Below, in pieces: positions 25,701 through 33,121 of a stretch of DNA of 43,806 nucleotides. The stretch is taken from NCBI GenBank assembly GCA_947455515.1, contig CANGOF010000012.1:1-43806 (forward strand), in the 5' to 3' direction. Every line of letters starts with the position of its first letter. The stretch's first letter is position 1. The notes under the pieces were generated by a model. That model was not told the origin of the DNA. It ran no database searches and was given only the letters and a program-made list of their open reading frames with translations. Source of the DNA: Flavobacteriia bacterium. Its GTDB lineage: Bacteria; Bacteroidota; Bacteroidia; Flavobacteriales_D; Crocinitomicaceae. The translations under genes and the position numbers were made by a program.

Positions 25701-27919
25701 GTTGTATCACCAGTTGCCCCTACAATATTTATCCAACCATTCGAACCATCTGCTGATTCCTGCCATTGTATCTTCCCTTGATTTCCTGTCAGAGTTAATA
25801 AAGCGCTTTTTCCAGCACAAATCGTATCCGGAGTAGCTTTCGGTATTCCAGCAACAGAAGTAGGACTAACTGTTATCGTTACTACATTACTAGAGTCCAG
25901 CTGACCACATATTGTATTTGACACTAATGCTCTATAATAGTAAGTTCCGGTTGTTAATATCGGTGTTGAATAAGGTGTTATCTTCGCTCCGACAATATCT
26001 TTCCATTTTGTAACACCATCTAGAGAATTTTGCCATTGAATAGTACCACTATATCCAGTTAATTTAATTTGCGTTGAAGTATTATTACAAATCGTATCCT
26101 CATCTGGGGTTGCAACGCCAGCAATCGGTTTATCCAAAACTGTGATTGTATCCTTTTTCACACAGTTATTATTATCGGTGTAGGTAATAACTGTTTTGCC
26201 TGCTTTTAACCCCGTGAGTAAACCGGTATTCGTTACACTAGCAACTAAAGGTACTGAAGACACCCAAGGATTAGTAATATTTGGAGTAGACGCAATTTTT
26301 TTCGTACTATCTGTCCATGCTTTTAATTGAAAAATTGTACCTATACATATTGTTGTGTCCTTTGTGATTTTTGTATCGCATTTACAATCTTGGGTTACTG
26401 TTACCGTACTATAACATGAAGCACCGCTTAAAGATGAATTTACGTAAAAAGTAGTATCGGTTGACAAAAGTGAAGTTGTGTATGTTTTTCCGACATGAAA
26501 CGGAACAGTAGCATTTGAAGTTGAAAACCAATAAAAAGTTGCTTTCGGATTACCATAAACAGTAAGCGTAGTTTTTGCATTACAAATCTTTTTCTTCCCT
26601 CCAATGGAATCGATCACATCACAAGGTTCTCCACATATTCCAGCAGTGGATGGACAATTTGTTTTAGTTACCGTTGTTCTATTTAAAAGATCTCCTCCAA
26701 TGGTACCTGAAGAAGTATACGTACCACAATTTGTTAATGTAATAGTACCTGATGTATTGTTAATTGCTGTTGAGGCACTACTAAATGTACAATTTGAAGC
26801 AGTTACTGTGACCACTTTGCCAAAAACCTGTTTCGTATACAAGTCCGTACCTGAATTCGCAGAAGCCGTGTTTCCATTAAATGTACATGATACTAATGCT
26901 AAATCAATTTTTGCATTTAAAGAATACGCAGCAATCCCTCCACCTTTAGAAGCAGGAATTGAATTGGATGAAAAATCGCAATTTGTAAAGGTACAAAGCC
27001 CTGAAGTACCAGTTAATGTAACGCCACCTCCAAAATCAGCTGAATTGGTTATTGCAGAATTTCCAGTAATACAGCAATTATCCATAGTAAGAATTCCACC
27101 ACTTACATAAATCCCCCCTCCAATTTGCGCAATATTATTCGCTATGGTTGTGTTCTTAATTTTTACAGATACAGTTGCATCTCCGTGCATGTATACTCCA
27201 GCTCCACGAGTCCAACTCATACCACCAGATCGGTTGTTAAAGCTGATACTTGAACTGTCAATAGTAACATCAATGTTGGAACTTCCAATTTCAACACCTC
27301 CCCCTGCAGTACCTTGTGTTTGGCAAATAAATCCAATATGATTAAAAAGAACGTTGTTAGAATTCGACTGCACTTCAATAACCGCTTCACCGGATCCACC
27401 GGCACTTTTACCAAAAACACAGTGATCAAAAAGTAAATTTTTAACATTACCCATTGTTAACGCCTCCCCTTCTCCTGAGGTAACATTATTATAGCCATAA
27501 ATATATAGGTTGCTAATCTTAATATTATCAATTGTAGTCCCGGCACTAGCTCCTATAATTTTCATAAAATAAACACCAGAGATACCAGGTGAAGCAGGAT
27601 GGAATTTAGTCACCAATGGACCTGCGCCTATAATCGTAATATTGGACTTAGAAATTGTTAACGCTTTTTCTTTGTAGTCCCCTGCATCCACATAAATCAC
27701 ATCCCCACTATTTGCTTTAGAAAGAGCGTATTTAAGTGTAGCAAACGGTGCAGAAGCAGAAGATAAATTTCCAACATCGTTACCAGAATTTGTACAATAA
27801 ATTTCAGAACCATCCATGGCTCCGGAATTGTTCACATAAATATTACCCGCGAAAGCATTAATAGTGAAAATTGACAAAATAATTATAAGAAAATTTTTAA
27901 TAAAAGAATTGAAATTCAT
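22718..27919 (-). CDS. Giant beta-helix / Ig-like adhesin with type B T9SS sorting domain (paralogue)
   Basis: This 1733-aa protein is a paralogue of the 2003-aa adhesin just downstream. Its signal peptide is MNFNSFIKNFLIIILSIFTI plus NAFA. A right-handed beta-helix domain (about 25-430; GDVIYVDAGDYKEKALTISK, GGGIYVSGGILTMDNC) is followed by Cys-containing Ig-like domains, including two TIQWQNS/KIQWQES domains matching those of the partner. It ends in a type B T9SS domain (PHIFTPDGNGKNDKFILNY, IYNRWGSLVY). It lacks the 91-aa tandem repeats of the other protein. The beta-helix part resembles domains that bind or cleave polysaccharide, but no catalytic residues can be pointed to. It probably has its own promoter near 28004 and is the first gene of the island. 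Confidence 0.92.
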   Translation of the reverse strand: MNFNSFIKNFLIIILSIFTINAFAGNIYVNNSGAMDGSEIYCTNSGNDVGNLSSASAPFATLKYALSKANSGDVIYVDAGDYKEKALTISKSNITIIGAGPLVTKFHPASPGISGVYFMKIIGASAGTTIDNIKISNLYIYGYNNVTSGEGEALTMGNVKNLLFDHCVFGKSAGGSGEAVIEVQSNSNNVLFNHIGFICQTQGTAGGGVEIGSSNIDVTIDSSSISFNNRSGGMSWTRGAGVYMHGDATVSVKIKNTTIANNIAQIGGGIYVSGGILTMDNCCITGNSAITNSADFGGGVTLTGTSGLCTFTNCDFSSNSIPASKGGGIAAYSLNAKIDLALVSCTFNGNTASANSGTDLYTKQVFGKVVTVTASNCTFSSASTAINNTSGTITLTNCGTYTSSGTIGGDLLNRTTVTKTNCPSTAGICGEPCDVIDSIGGKKKICNAKTTLTVYGNPKATFYWFSTSNATVPFHVGKTYTTSLLSTDTTFYVNSSLSGASCYSTVTVTQDCKCDTKITKDTTICIGTIFQLKAWTDSTKKIASTPNITNPWVSSVPLVASVTNTGLLTGLKAGKTVITYTDNNNCVKKDTITVLDKPIAGVATPDEDTICNNTSTQIKLTGYSGTIQWQNSLDGVTKWKDIVGAKITPYSTPILTTGTYYYRALVSNTICGQLDSSNVVTITVSPTSVAGIPKATPDTICAGKSALLTLTGNQGKIQWQESADGSNGWINIVGATGDTTKSCTTAKLFSTMYYRAMVKSGACPSVQSSVIKVIVNPILRDSIDIKSDQTETLLRKQFSKITVCPDTKVTYTASTFNIGCGVVTYQWKNGATNIVGATKNTYATIAKDFDSIYCVISVAGNCCLLNSSVESDTILSNVIKNNLVVKECKAPSACGVCDGEICVEGSGSGDVSWSGPSSGTHTSVTLTIPGKEKITGLCKGSYTITFTNGSCIFPKVVTLTDPNAPEDPIITYTNDSICEGGSITLTATGVTPSGTLTYIWYKDGVVIPGQTTDKLIVNAILSVPGKNESHKYAVKANDNGCTSNADSVIITFVATPSIPTIVSKTQTFCKSDKKTINDLTKLITNKSDSIIWFNQLVGGTMFTNNDLLKSLSYYAEQSNGICASSSRLKVDVTIIDVQAPTLPGVVIQPSCDTLTGSVNIDLPSADIWDIIATPVVGFPTTIKTGNLTIVPFTFRFKGLKPGTYTFVCKDINGCSSPSTTSVTINPELPVPNKPVIDIKSIYCASNSNYLTDVKFNPKATGTIKYYDAAGIVIASPATTKILPNTHYQFSFFNGTCESKKLDTIIALNIGPKLKTLDLTNKVFCASDKPTFNSLISNFTGLNKGDSVFFSSIKSGNSFIPNTTIIGAADSLVHKIYYSIKDSNTCLNLVFDSLTYKINLGPTDLLLKNGVVSFCAKNNPTVANLSSTKVSGAGTLKWYLFNGTLLQNTTPLSTGNYYGTLTNNKGCESITTKPLIVMIVSLGETKLDPTNKYTFCKGDKKLISDLPTDPYSKVDIVWFNQNKVMQLPSTTLIPGTYFAAEMKDSCVSDMMQEVQVVFLEPMISLSPEKLPTCELGFGMIKVIGANSSFKYQWFKDGGVMIENGSSIAGLLDDTTIKYMVKVTDTLGCTVTNTYSFDECEPAKPPHIFTPDGNGKNDKFILNYATKYPKCKLLIYNRWGSLVYESLIPYTDSWDGKANVGSALGDGLLPAATYFYLIDKGDGSEVESGFVELAK

Positions 27920-28003
27920 GATATGGTTTAATATTATATATAAGTAACGACGTAACTAATCCTACTAAGTTGCTTTATCACTAGTCGAATAATTAAAAAA
28001 TGG

Positions 28004-28035
28004 CAAAGTTAAGAGTAAAAAGTATATAGTAGAAA
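28004..28035 (-). promoter_or_regulatory. Probable promoter for the 1733-aa adhesin gene
   Basis: On the minus strand a perfect -7 element TAACTTTG (28011-28004) is preceded by TTTC at a spacing of 20, a poor -33 element. The leader to the ATG at 27919 would be about 80 bases. It is divergent from the tRNA promoter in the same 250-base gap. Confidence 0.5.
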
Positions 28036-28090
28036 GTTGCAGTAAAATTGAATATTTCTTGTAATTGAGAAATGTTTTTTTTGGAAAAGT

Positions 28091-28120
28091 TTTTGAATAA
28101 TAAAAAAAGATGTACATTTG
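28091..28120 (+). promoter_or_regulatory. Promoter for tRNA-Leu
   Basis: TTTTG (28091-28095), 17 bases, then TACATTTG (28113-28120), a full TAnnTTTG match. Transcription would begin near 28127, leaving about 45 bases before the mature tRNA. This leader contains a small hairpin (TAATTAC 28144-28150 with GTAATTA 28157-28163). Confidence 0.75.
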
Positions 28121-28171
28121 TACTCCGAAAGCTAAAAACGGATTAATTACAGTCGAGTAATTAGACAATAT

Positions 28172-28253
28172 GCGGATATGGTGAAATTGGTAGACATGCC
28201 AGACTTAGGATCTGGTGCCGCGAGGCGTGTGGGTTCGAGTCCCTCTATCCGCA
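28172..28253 (+). tRNA. tRNA-Leu (anticodon UAG)
   Basis: An 82-base tRNA folds fully. The acceptor stem GCGGATA (28172-28178) pairs with TATCCGC (28246-28252), with discriminator A28253. The anticodon stem CCAGA/TCTGG encloses loop CTTAGGA, so the anticodon TAG is at 28206-28208. A long variable arm (TGCCGCGAGGCGT) marks a class II tRNA, and GGTTCGAGTCC forms the T arm. CCA is not encoded. It reads CUN-type leucine codons. Confidence 0.98.
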
Positions 28254-28267
28254 CTAAAAATTGAATG

Positions 28268-28298
28268 AAATGGTATAAGTGTTCTTATGCCATTTTTT
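28268..28298 (+). terminator. Terminator-like hairpin between tRNA-Leu and trigger factor
   Basis: AAATGGTATAAG (28268-28279) pairs with CTTATGCCATTT (28284-28295) with one G-T pair and a TGTT loop, followed by six T in 28293-28298. It sits 15 bases past the tRNA and 27 bases before the tig ATG. It shows that the longer open frame upstream of tig (20 extra codons) is not coding. Confidence 0.8.
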
Positions 28299-28324
28299 GT
28301 TTACCATTAATTAAAGTCAAAAAG

Positions 28325-29686
28325 ATGAATGTAGTTCGCGAAGATTTAAATGCAACAAGTGCCATTTTACGTGTTAGTATCGCACCTTTAGATTATGAAA
28401 CACAAGTTTCAAATGCCTTAGAGAAAACTCGAAAACAAGCAAAAAATCCAGGTTTTAGACCAGGACATGTTCCGTTAGCATTAATTAAAAAACAATATGG
28501 AAAAGGTATATTAATTGAAGAAGTTAACAAAGCAGTTAGTAATGCATTAACTACTTTTTTCACTAATAATAAAGTAGAGATTTTAGGAAATCCTATTCCA
28601 TATGAAAAGGAAGAGGTAAAAGGTGATTTTAACAACCCATCTGATTTTGAATTTGCTTTTGAAATAGGATTAGCACCAACAATTAAAATCGATAGCATAT
28701 TAAAAGAGTCTTTTAATTACATTAAAGTAAATGTTGATGCTAAATTAATTGATCAACAAGTTGACGATTTACGTAGACGTTATGGAAAATTAGTTGCTTC
28801 AGATGCTGTAGGATCTACAGACATGGTTATGGCTCAATTTACAGAATTGAATGCTGACGGTTCTGTTAAAGAACAAGGCGTTATACACTCTTCTACAATT
28901 TCCATGGAGTTTGTTGAAAATGCAAAAGCGAAAAAAGAACTTACAGGTAAAAAAGTAGGTGATACTTTAACAGTAAATCCTGCGGACGTATCTAAAGGCG
29001 GTAAGGACACTGCAGCTATGTTAGGTTTAAAAGAAGAAGAATTAACTTCAATATCAGATAAATTTGAAATGAAAATTACAGAGATTCGTCATATGGAATT
29101 AGCTGACTTGAATCAAGAATTGTTTGACAAATTATTCGGTGAAGGAATTGTTACCTCTGAGAAAGACTTAAAAGATAGAGTAAAAGAAGACTTAGATAAA
29201 ATGTTTTCTCAAGATTCTGATCGTTTATTAACAAGAGAGGTTTATGAGCATTTGATTGAAAAAACAAGTATTGATTTACCAAGTGATTTCCTAAAAAGAT
29301 GGATACAAGCTTCTAATGAGAAAAAAATATCAATAGAGGAGATTGAAGCCCAATTTGACGGCTACGAAAAAAGCATGAAATGGCAATTGATCCAAGGCCA
29401 TATTTTCAAAGCAAACGATATCAAAGTAGACCAAAAAGAGGCTTTAGAATTCACGAAAATGTTATTGGTAAACCAATATGCACAATATGGAATTCCAGCA
29501 CCTGAGGATAAAGAATTGACTACATCTGCAATCCAAGTACTTACAAACAAAGAAGAATCTGCTCGTGTATATGATATGTTAGCAGAAACAAAATTAACGG
29601 AATACTTTAAGACTACAGTTAAAATGTCGGATAAACTTGTTTCTTATGAAGAGTTTATGGAGATTGCTAATGGTAAGAATAATTAA
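28325..29686 (+). CDS. tig: Trigger factor (ribosome-bound chaperone, peptidyl-prolyl isomerase family)
   Basis: Trigger factor binds at the ribosome exit tunnel and shields nascent chains. The 453-aa product has the N-terminal ribosome-binding domain with its signature GFRPGHVPLALIKKQYGK. A middle FKBP-like segment (about 140-240) is diverged, which is common in Bacteroidota, and the C-terminal helical chaperone arms follow. The ATG at 28325 is chosen because upstream in-frame codons overlap a terminator hairpin. No TAnnTTTG promoter fits between that hairpin and the start, so tig may depend on read-through from the tRNA-Leu promoter. It is followed by a strong terminator at 29728. Confidence 0.95.
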   Translation: MNVVREDLNATSAILRVSIAPLDYETQVSNALEKTRKQAKNPGFRPGHVPLALIKKQYGKGILIEEVNKAVSNALTTFFTNNKVEILGNPIPYEKEEVKGDFNNPSDFEFAFEIGLAPTIKIDSILKESFNYIKVNVDAKLIDQQVDDLRRRYGKLVASDAVGSTDMVMAQFTELNADGSVKEQGVIHSSTISMEFVENAKAKKELTGKKVGDTLTVNPADVSKGGKDTAAMLGLKEEELTSISDKFEMKITEIRHMELADLNQELFDKLFGEGIVTSEKDLKDRVKEDLDKMFSQDSDRLLTREVYEHLIEKTSIDLPSDFLKRWIQASNEKKISIEEIEAQFDGYEKSMKWQLIQGHIFKANDIKVDQKEALEFTKMLLVNQYAQYGIPAPEDKELTTSAIQVLTNKEESARVYDMLAETKLTEYFKTTVKMSDKLVSYEEFMEIANGKNN

Positions 29687-29727
29687 TTTAAAGATGATTT
29701 AACTGAGCTTGCTCAGTTGGAGGAAAC

Positions 29728-29760
29728 AAAAAAATCCTGAGCAATGCTCAGGATTTTTTT
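29728..29760. terminator. Bidirectional terminator between tig and the convergent OmpA gene
   Basis: ATCCTGAGC (29734-29742) pairs with GCTCAGGAT (29746-29754) around AAT. Seven A precede it and seven T follow it, so the stem extends with A-T pairs and the signal works in both directions. It serves tig on the plus strand and the PorE-like gene ending at 29811 on the minus strand. A second hairpin with the same CTGAGC core lies just before it at 29701-29718. Confidence 0.92.
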
Positions 29761-29810
29761 GTTTATAGAATAAAAGTATTATTAAATAAGCTAAGTATCG
29801 CGTCTGTACG

Positions 29811-31883
29811 TTATGAATTGGATGTGATTTTAAATTCGGTACGTCGGTTTTGTTGTCTTCCAACCTCTGTTTCATTTGAAGCAATTGGTCTTTTAGAGCC
29901 ATAGCCTTTAGCTGTCAATCTTGTTGAATTTATTCCTTTTGAAAGTAGGTAGGCAACTACAGCAATTGCACGTTGTTGAGATAGATTTTCATTCATAGCT
30001 GCAGAGCCAGTATTATCTGTATGTCCAGCAATTTCAATTTTTAATTTTGGAGCATCATTCAACAATTTCACCAAACGGTCTAATTCCGCATTGGATTCCA
30101 TTCTTAGGGTTGCTTTACCGAGATCAAAGAATATGTTAGTTAATGTAATCGTATTACCAACAGCTACATTTTTTAATTGTATTGTTTTAGAGACTATATT
30201 ATCCTCCCCACCATCTGGCAAGTCAAAGTTTTCAGAATGGAATAGGTAGTTTTCTGCTTTTACTGCAATTCCATAATTCTTACCTGAAGGCAAAGTAATA
30301 ATGAATTTACCAGTTGCACTATTTGACTTGAAAGTTTCAATCACTTTTCCAGTAGCGTTATCTGTAATTTCAATTGTTGCACCTACAGGTTGAGAATTTA
30401 ATAAATCAATTGTGTTTCCTTTAAAAACTGTTAAAAACTTTCTTGTTACATCCACTTTCGATTCAATTGCATTGTCATTTACCGGTTGAAGTACAGAAGA
30501 AATTAAAAAATCTTCTGTTGAAACAATCGGAGTTTTATCTGCTCCCCAGTACGTTACTTTATATATGTCATACCCTCCAGCCCCACCTGGACGATTAGAA
30601 GTTATGTATGCAAACTTGCCATTTACAGTTGGTGAATAGAAGAAATCATCGTATGGAGAATTTATAGGATATCCAAGATTTACTGGTGCAGTCCATTGTC
30701 CTTGAACAAATTTTGAAATGAAAATATCATATCCTCCCATTGAACCATGTCCTTGGGAAGCAAGATATAAAACATCTCCTTTAATCGTAATATACATTGG
30801 ACCCTCATTAAATTTTGAGTTTAACACATCTAAAAATGTAGTTGTAGCATAATCTCTTCTTAATTTACTTTCCATACCAGAATAAACTGCTTGATAACCA
30901 TTTTCAGCCTCTTCGTTATCTCTTATGAAATAAATCTTGTAACCAGTGTGATTGTAACAAGCAAAACGATCGTTGTATTTCGGATTTGAAATATTAGCAT
31001 TCATTTTTTCTGGTGTTGACCAATTGGCACCAAGTAATTTTGATTCAAAAATATCCGATTGATTGTTTACTGAACGATGCATTAATAACATAGTACCATC
31101 ATAACTTATTGTATTTACAACATCATCAACATTTGTATTGATGTCACCTATTAATTTCTTTGGAGCAGACCAATTTCCCTTTTCCATTGTGGAAGAATAA
31201 ATTTCAAAATCATACTCACCAATCGAATCCATCAGATGTTCATTTTTTCTTTTTGAAGAGAAAAGCATATCTCCACCATCCACGGAAATTGTTGGAGTAA
31301 TATCGTCTTTATCTGAATTTAATTCAGGCACATTATCCACCCAAACACGAAGCGGTGAAGTCATTAACTTCTTAGCGTTTTCACATTCCTTTTTGCGTTG
31401 ATCGATAAACTTTGTGAATTCAGTTGCTTTTTTATATTCTACAGTAAACTTAGTGTAATAACTTAAAGCTTCCTCTAATTTACCTTCTAATTGAGACATT
31501 CTTCCTAAGTAATAATTTAAAAAAGGGTCGCAATTTGGATCCAATTCTTTTGCCTTTAATAAAAAAGTTAGGGCTTTATCATAATTTAAATTGTTAAAAT
31601 AACAAGCTCCAATTTTAAAGTTCAATAATGCATTCGAAGGATTAAAAGCTTGGGCTATTTCGTAACTTTTAAGTGCAAAATGAAAATTTCCTTTTACATC
31701 TTTTACTTCAAAAAGCAATTTAGTACCCTTATCGAAATAAACATTCCCTTGTTCTATTGCAGCTTCGGCCTTTTTGAAGCCTTCTTTATCTGTTTTGAAA
31801 TTAGACGACTTAAAATCAACATTTTGAGCTTTTAGTCCAAAATGAAAACTTAACACTATAAATAATTTAAATAAAAATTTCAT
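29811..31883 (-). CDS. Second PorE-like OmpA-family protein (TPR, beta-propeller, OmpA)
   Basis: A 690-aa protein. The signal peptide is MKFLFKLFIVLSFHFGLKAQ. TPR helices follow (about 30-165; FKIGACYFNNLNYDKALTFL), then a PD40 beta-propeller (about 185-450; AYITSNRPGGAGGYDIYKV), a short beta domain of regulatory type (about 490-560), and a C-terminal OmpA domain (about 580-690; IEIAGHTDNTGSAAMNENLS, QQNRRTEF). The same architecture as the 714-aa protein at 13381 makes them paralogues. The role is likely envelope anchoring of a surface or secretion complex through peptidoglycan. It starts six bases after the TPR gene, so the two are co-transcribed. Which paralogue, if either, is the core T9SS PorE cannot be decided here. 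Confidence 0.9.
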   Translation of the reverse strand: MKFLFKLFIVLSFHFGLKAQNVDFKSSNFKTDKEGFKKAEAAIEQGNVYFDKGTKLLFEVKDVKGNFHFALKSYEIAQAFNPSNALLNFKIGACYFNNLNYDKALTFLLKAKELDPNCDPFLNYYLGRMSQLEGKLEEALSYYTKFTVEYKKATEFTKFIDQRKKECENAKKLMTSPLRVWVDNVPELNSDKDDITPTISVDGGDMLFSSKRKNEHLMDSIGEYDFEIYSSTMEKGNWSAPKKLIGDINTNVDDVVNTISYDGTMLLMHRSVNNQSDIFESKLLGANWSTPEKMNANISNPKYNDRFACYNHTGYKIYFIRDNEEAENGYQAVYSGMESKLRRDYATTTFLDVLNSKFNEGPMYITIKGDVLYLASQGHGSMGGYDIFISKFVQGQWTAPVNLGYPINSPYDDFFYSPTVNGKFAYITSNRPGGAGGYDIYKVTYWGADKTPIVSTEDFLISSVLQPVNDNAIESKVDVTRKFLTVFKGNTIDLLNSQPVGATIEITDNATGKVIETFKSNSATGKFIITLPSGKNYGIAVKAENYLFHSENFDLPDGGEDNIVSKTIQLKNVAVGNTITLTNIFFDLGKATLRMESNAELDRLVKLLNDAPKLKIEIAGHTDNTGSAAMNENLSQQRAIAVVAYLLSKGINSTRLTAKGYGSKRPIASNETEVGRQQNRRTEFKITSNS

Positions 31884-31889
31884 GGTAAA

Positions 31890-32984
31890 TCAATTATTGC
31901 AATTAGTAGTAAAATAGTTTTTTCCAAGTTCAACGCCAAGTTCTTTCGCTTTGAACCAATCTTCACAAGCTCCTTTCATGTCTCTAAGCATTTCCTTAGC
32001 AATACCTCGATTCAAGTATGCAGTACTATTATATTTATCAATACTTATTGCAATATCCGCATTTTCAAGCGCTTTTTGAAAATCTTTTTTCGCAATTAAA
32101 ATAGAGGCTAAATTTGCATAAGCAGGTGAATAATTAGGAGCAATTTGAATTGCTTGGTTAAAATCTTTTTCGGCTTCGTTATTTTTTCCTTGTGTAAAAT
32201 AAGTTGCCCCCCTATTTACGTATGCCATATGAAATTTAGAATCTACTGAAATCGCTTTATTAAATGCAAGAATAGCACCAGGGTAATCCTTCATTTTTTT
32301 CTTCGTAGTTCCAATATTATTGTAAACAAAAGCAAGATTTGAATTTCGTTTAGTTGCCTCCTCGTATTCTACTAAAGCTTTTGGCAAATCCCCTAACATA
32401 CGATAGCAACTACCTCTATCGTTGTAATAATAGGCAGAAGTTGGATCAATCTGTATGCATTTTGAAAATTTAATGATAGCATCTTTGTATTCTTTTTGCA
32501 TAAAACGGAGTACTCCGTAATTATAGATTACTTTCACATTGTTTGGATCAAAAACGAGTGCTTTTTCATAGTTTTTTTCTGCAGCATCAAATTCATTTAA
32601 TCCCTGAAAAGCTCTGGCTCTTTGAAAATATGCTTTATTATAAGTTGAATCGATTGAGATCAACTTATTTAATGTAGAAGCAGAAGCTAAATACATACCT
32701 AATTCATTTTCAGCAACACCTTTATTAAAGTAAGCTGCTAAGAATTTCGGATCAGAAACAATTGCTTTTTCAAATTCTTTAATAGCATCCAAGGTTTTCT
32801 TTTCACTGAAGAGACTAATTCCGCGATTATACGCTTCTTTTCCCTCCGCACTTGCATTTGCAGCTTCATTAATTTGAGCAATTGAATCTTTGAATGCTTT
32901 TTCTTTTAATGAAAGTGTTTCCACTTGCGCAAAGTAATTTCCTACTAATAAAGATAGTAGACTAAATAAGAGTGTTTTTTTCAT
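31890..32984 (-). CDS. Periplasmic TPR-repeat protein
   Basis: The 364-aa protein has a signal peptide (MKKTLLFSLLSLLVGNYFAQ) and about eight consecutive tetratricopeptide repeats from about residue 50 to 350. Examples of the repeat core are AYFNKGVAENELGMYLAS, VIYNYGVLRFMQKEYKDA and AYVNRGATYFTQGKNNEA. TPRs are protein-binding scaffolds; there is no enzyme motif. A final DWFKAKELG segment with a C-terminal Cys is typical of Bacteroidota TPR proteins. It is the first gene of a two-gene minus-strand operon with the OmpA protein at 29811, so it probably acts with it in the periplasm. No full-consensus promoter is seen upstream. Confidence 0.9.
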   Translation of the reverse strand: MKKTLLFSLLSLLVGNYFAQVETLSLKEKAFKDSIAQINEAANASAEGKEAYNRGISLFSEKKTLDAIKEFEKAIVSDPKFLAAYFNKGVAENELGMYLASASTLNKLISIDSTYNKAYFQRARAFQGLNEFDAAEKNYEKALVFDPNNVKVIYNYGVLRFMQKEYKDAIIKFSKCIQIDPTSAYYYNDRGSCYRMLGDLPKALVEYEEATKRNSNLAFVYNNIGTTKKKMKDYPGAILAFNKAISVDSKFHMAYVNRGATYFTQGKNNEAEKDFNQAIQIAPNYSPAYANLASILIAKKDFQKALENADIAISIDKYNSTAYLNRGIAKEMLRDMKGACEDWFKAKELGVELGKNYFTTNCNN

Positions 32985-33094
32985 TTAGGTAATATTGAAT
33001 AGGCAATGAAGTTAAAAATAATTATAATAAAATAGGATTTACTTTAAGTGAATTCTTTACTATTTTTTTGTTTATTCATTCTCAAAGTGTTTAT

Positions 33095-33102
33095 TATCTT
33101 TG
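33095..33102 (+). promoter_or_regulatory. Candidate -7 element for the thiolase gene
   Basis: TATCTTTG matches TAnnTTTG and lies 19 bases before the ATG at 33122. A TTTTG at 33066-33070 is 24 bases upstream, too far for the usual 17-19 spacing, so only the -7 part is convincing. Transcription would begin only about ten bases before the start codon. Confidence 0.45.
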
Positions 33103-33121
33103 AAAAATAAAACTGATCTAT

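Noticed and set aside
26604-27110. 168-codon open frame on the plus strand inside the 1733-aa adhesin gene
   Set aside because: It lies wholly antisense to the beta-helix coding region, has no known motif, and the minus-strand reading is clearly a full protein. Open antisense frames are expected in repetitive Thr/Ser/Gly-rich genes. The same applies to the plus-strand frames at 18486-20000, 22983-24893 and 27144-27341.
27983-28163. Imperfect direct repeat AGTCGAATAATTA / AGTCGAGTAATTA at 27983-27995 and 28151-28163
   Set aside because: One mismatch in 13 bases within AT-rich intergenic DNA; the second copy is part of the tRNA leader hairpin. No flanking mobile element or attachment-site partner is visible.
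28265-28324. 20-codon upstream extension of trigger factor
   Set aside because: These codons translate a terminator-like hairpin; the conserved N terminus starts at 28325.
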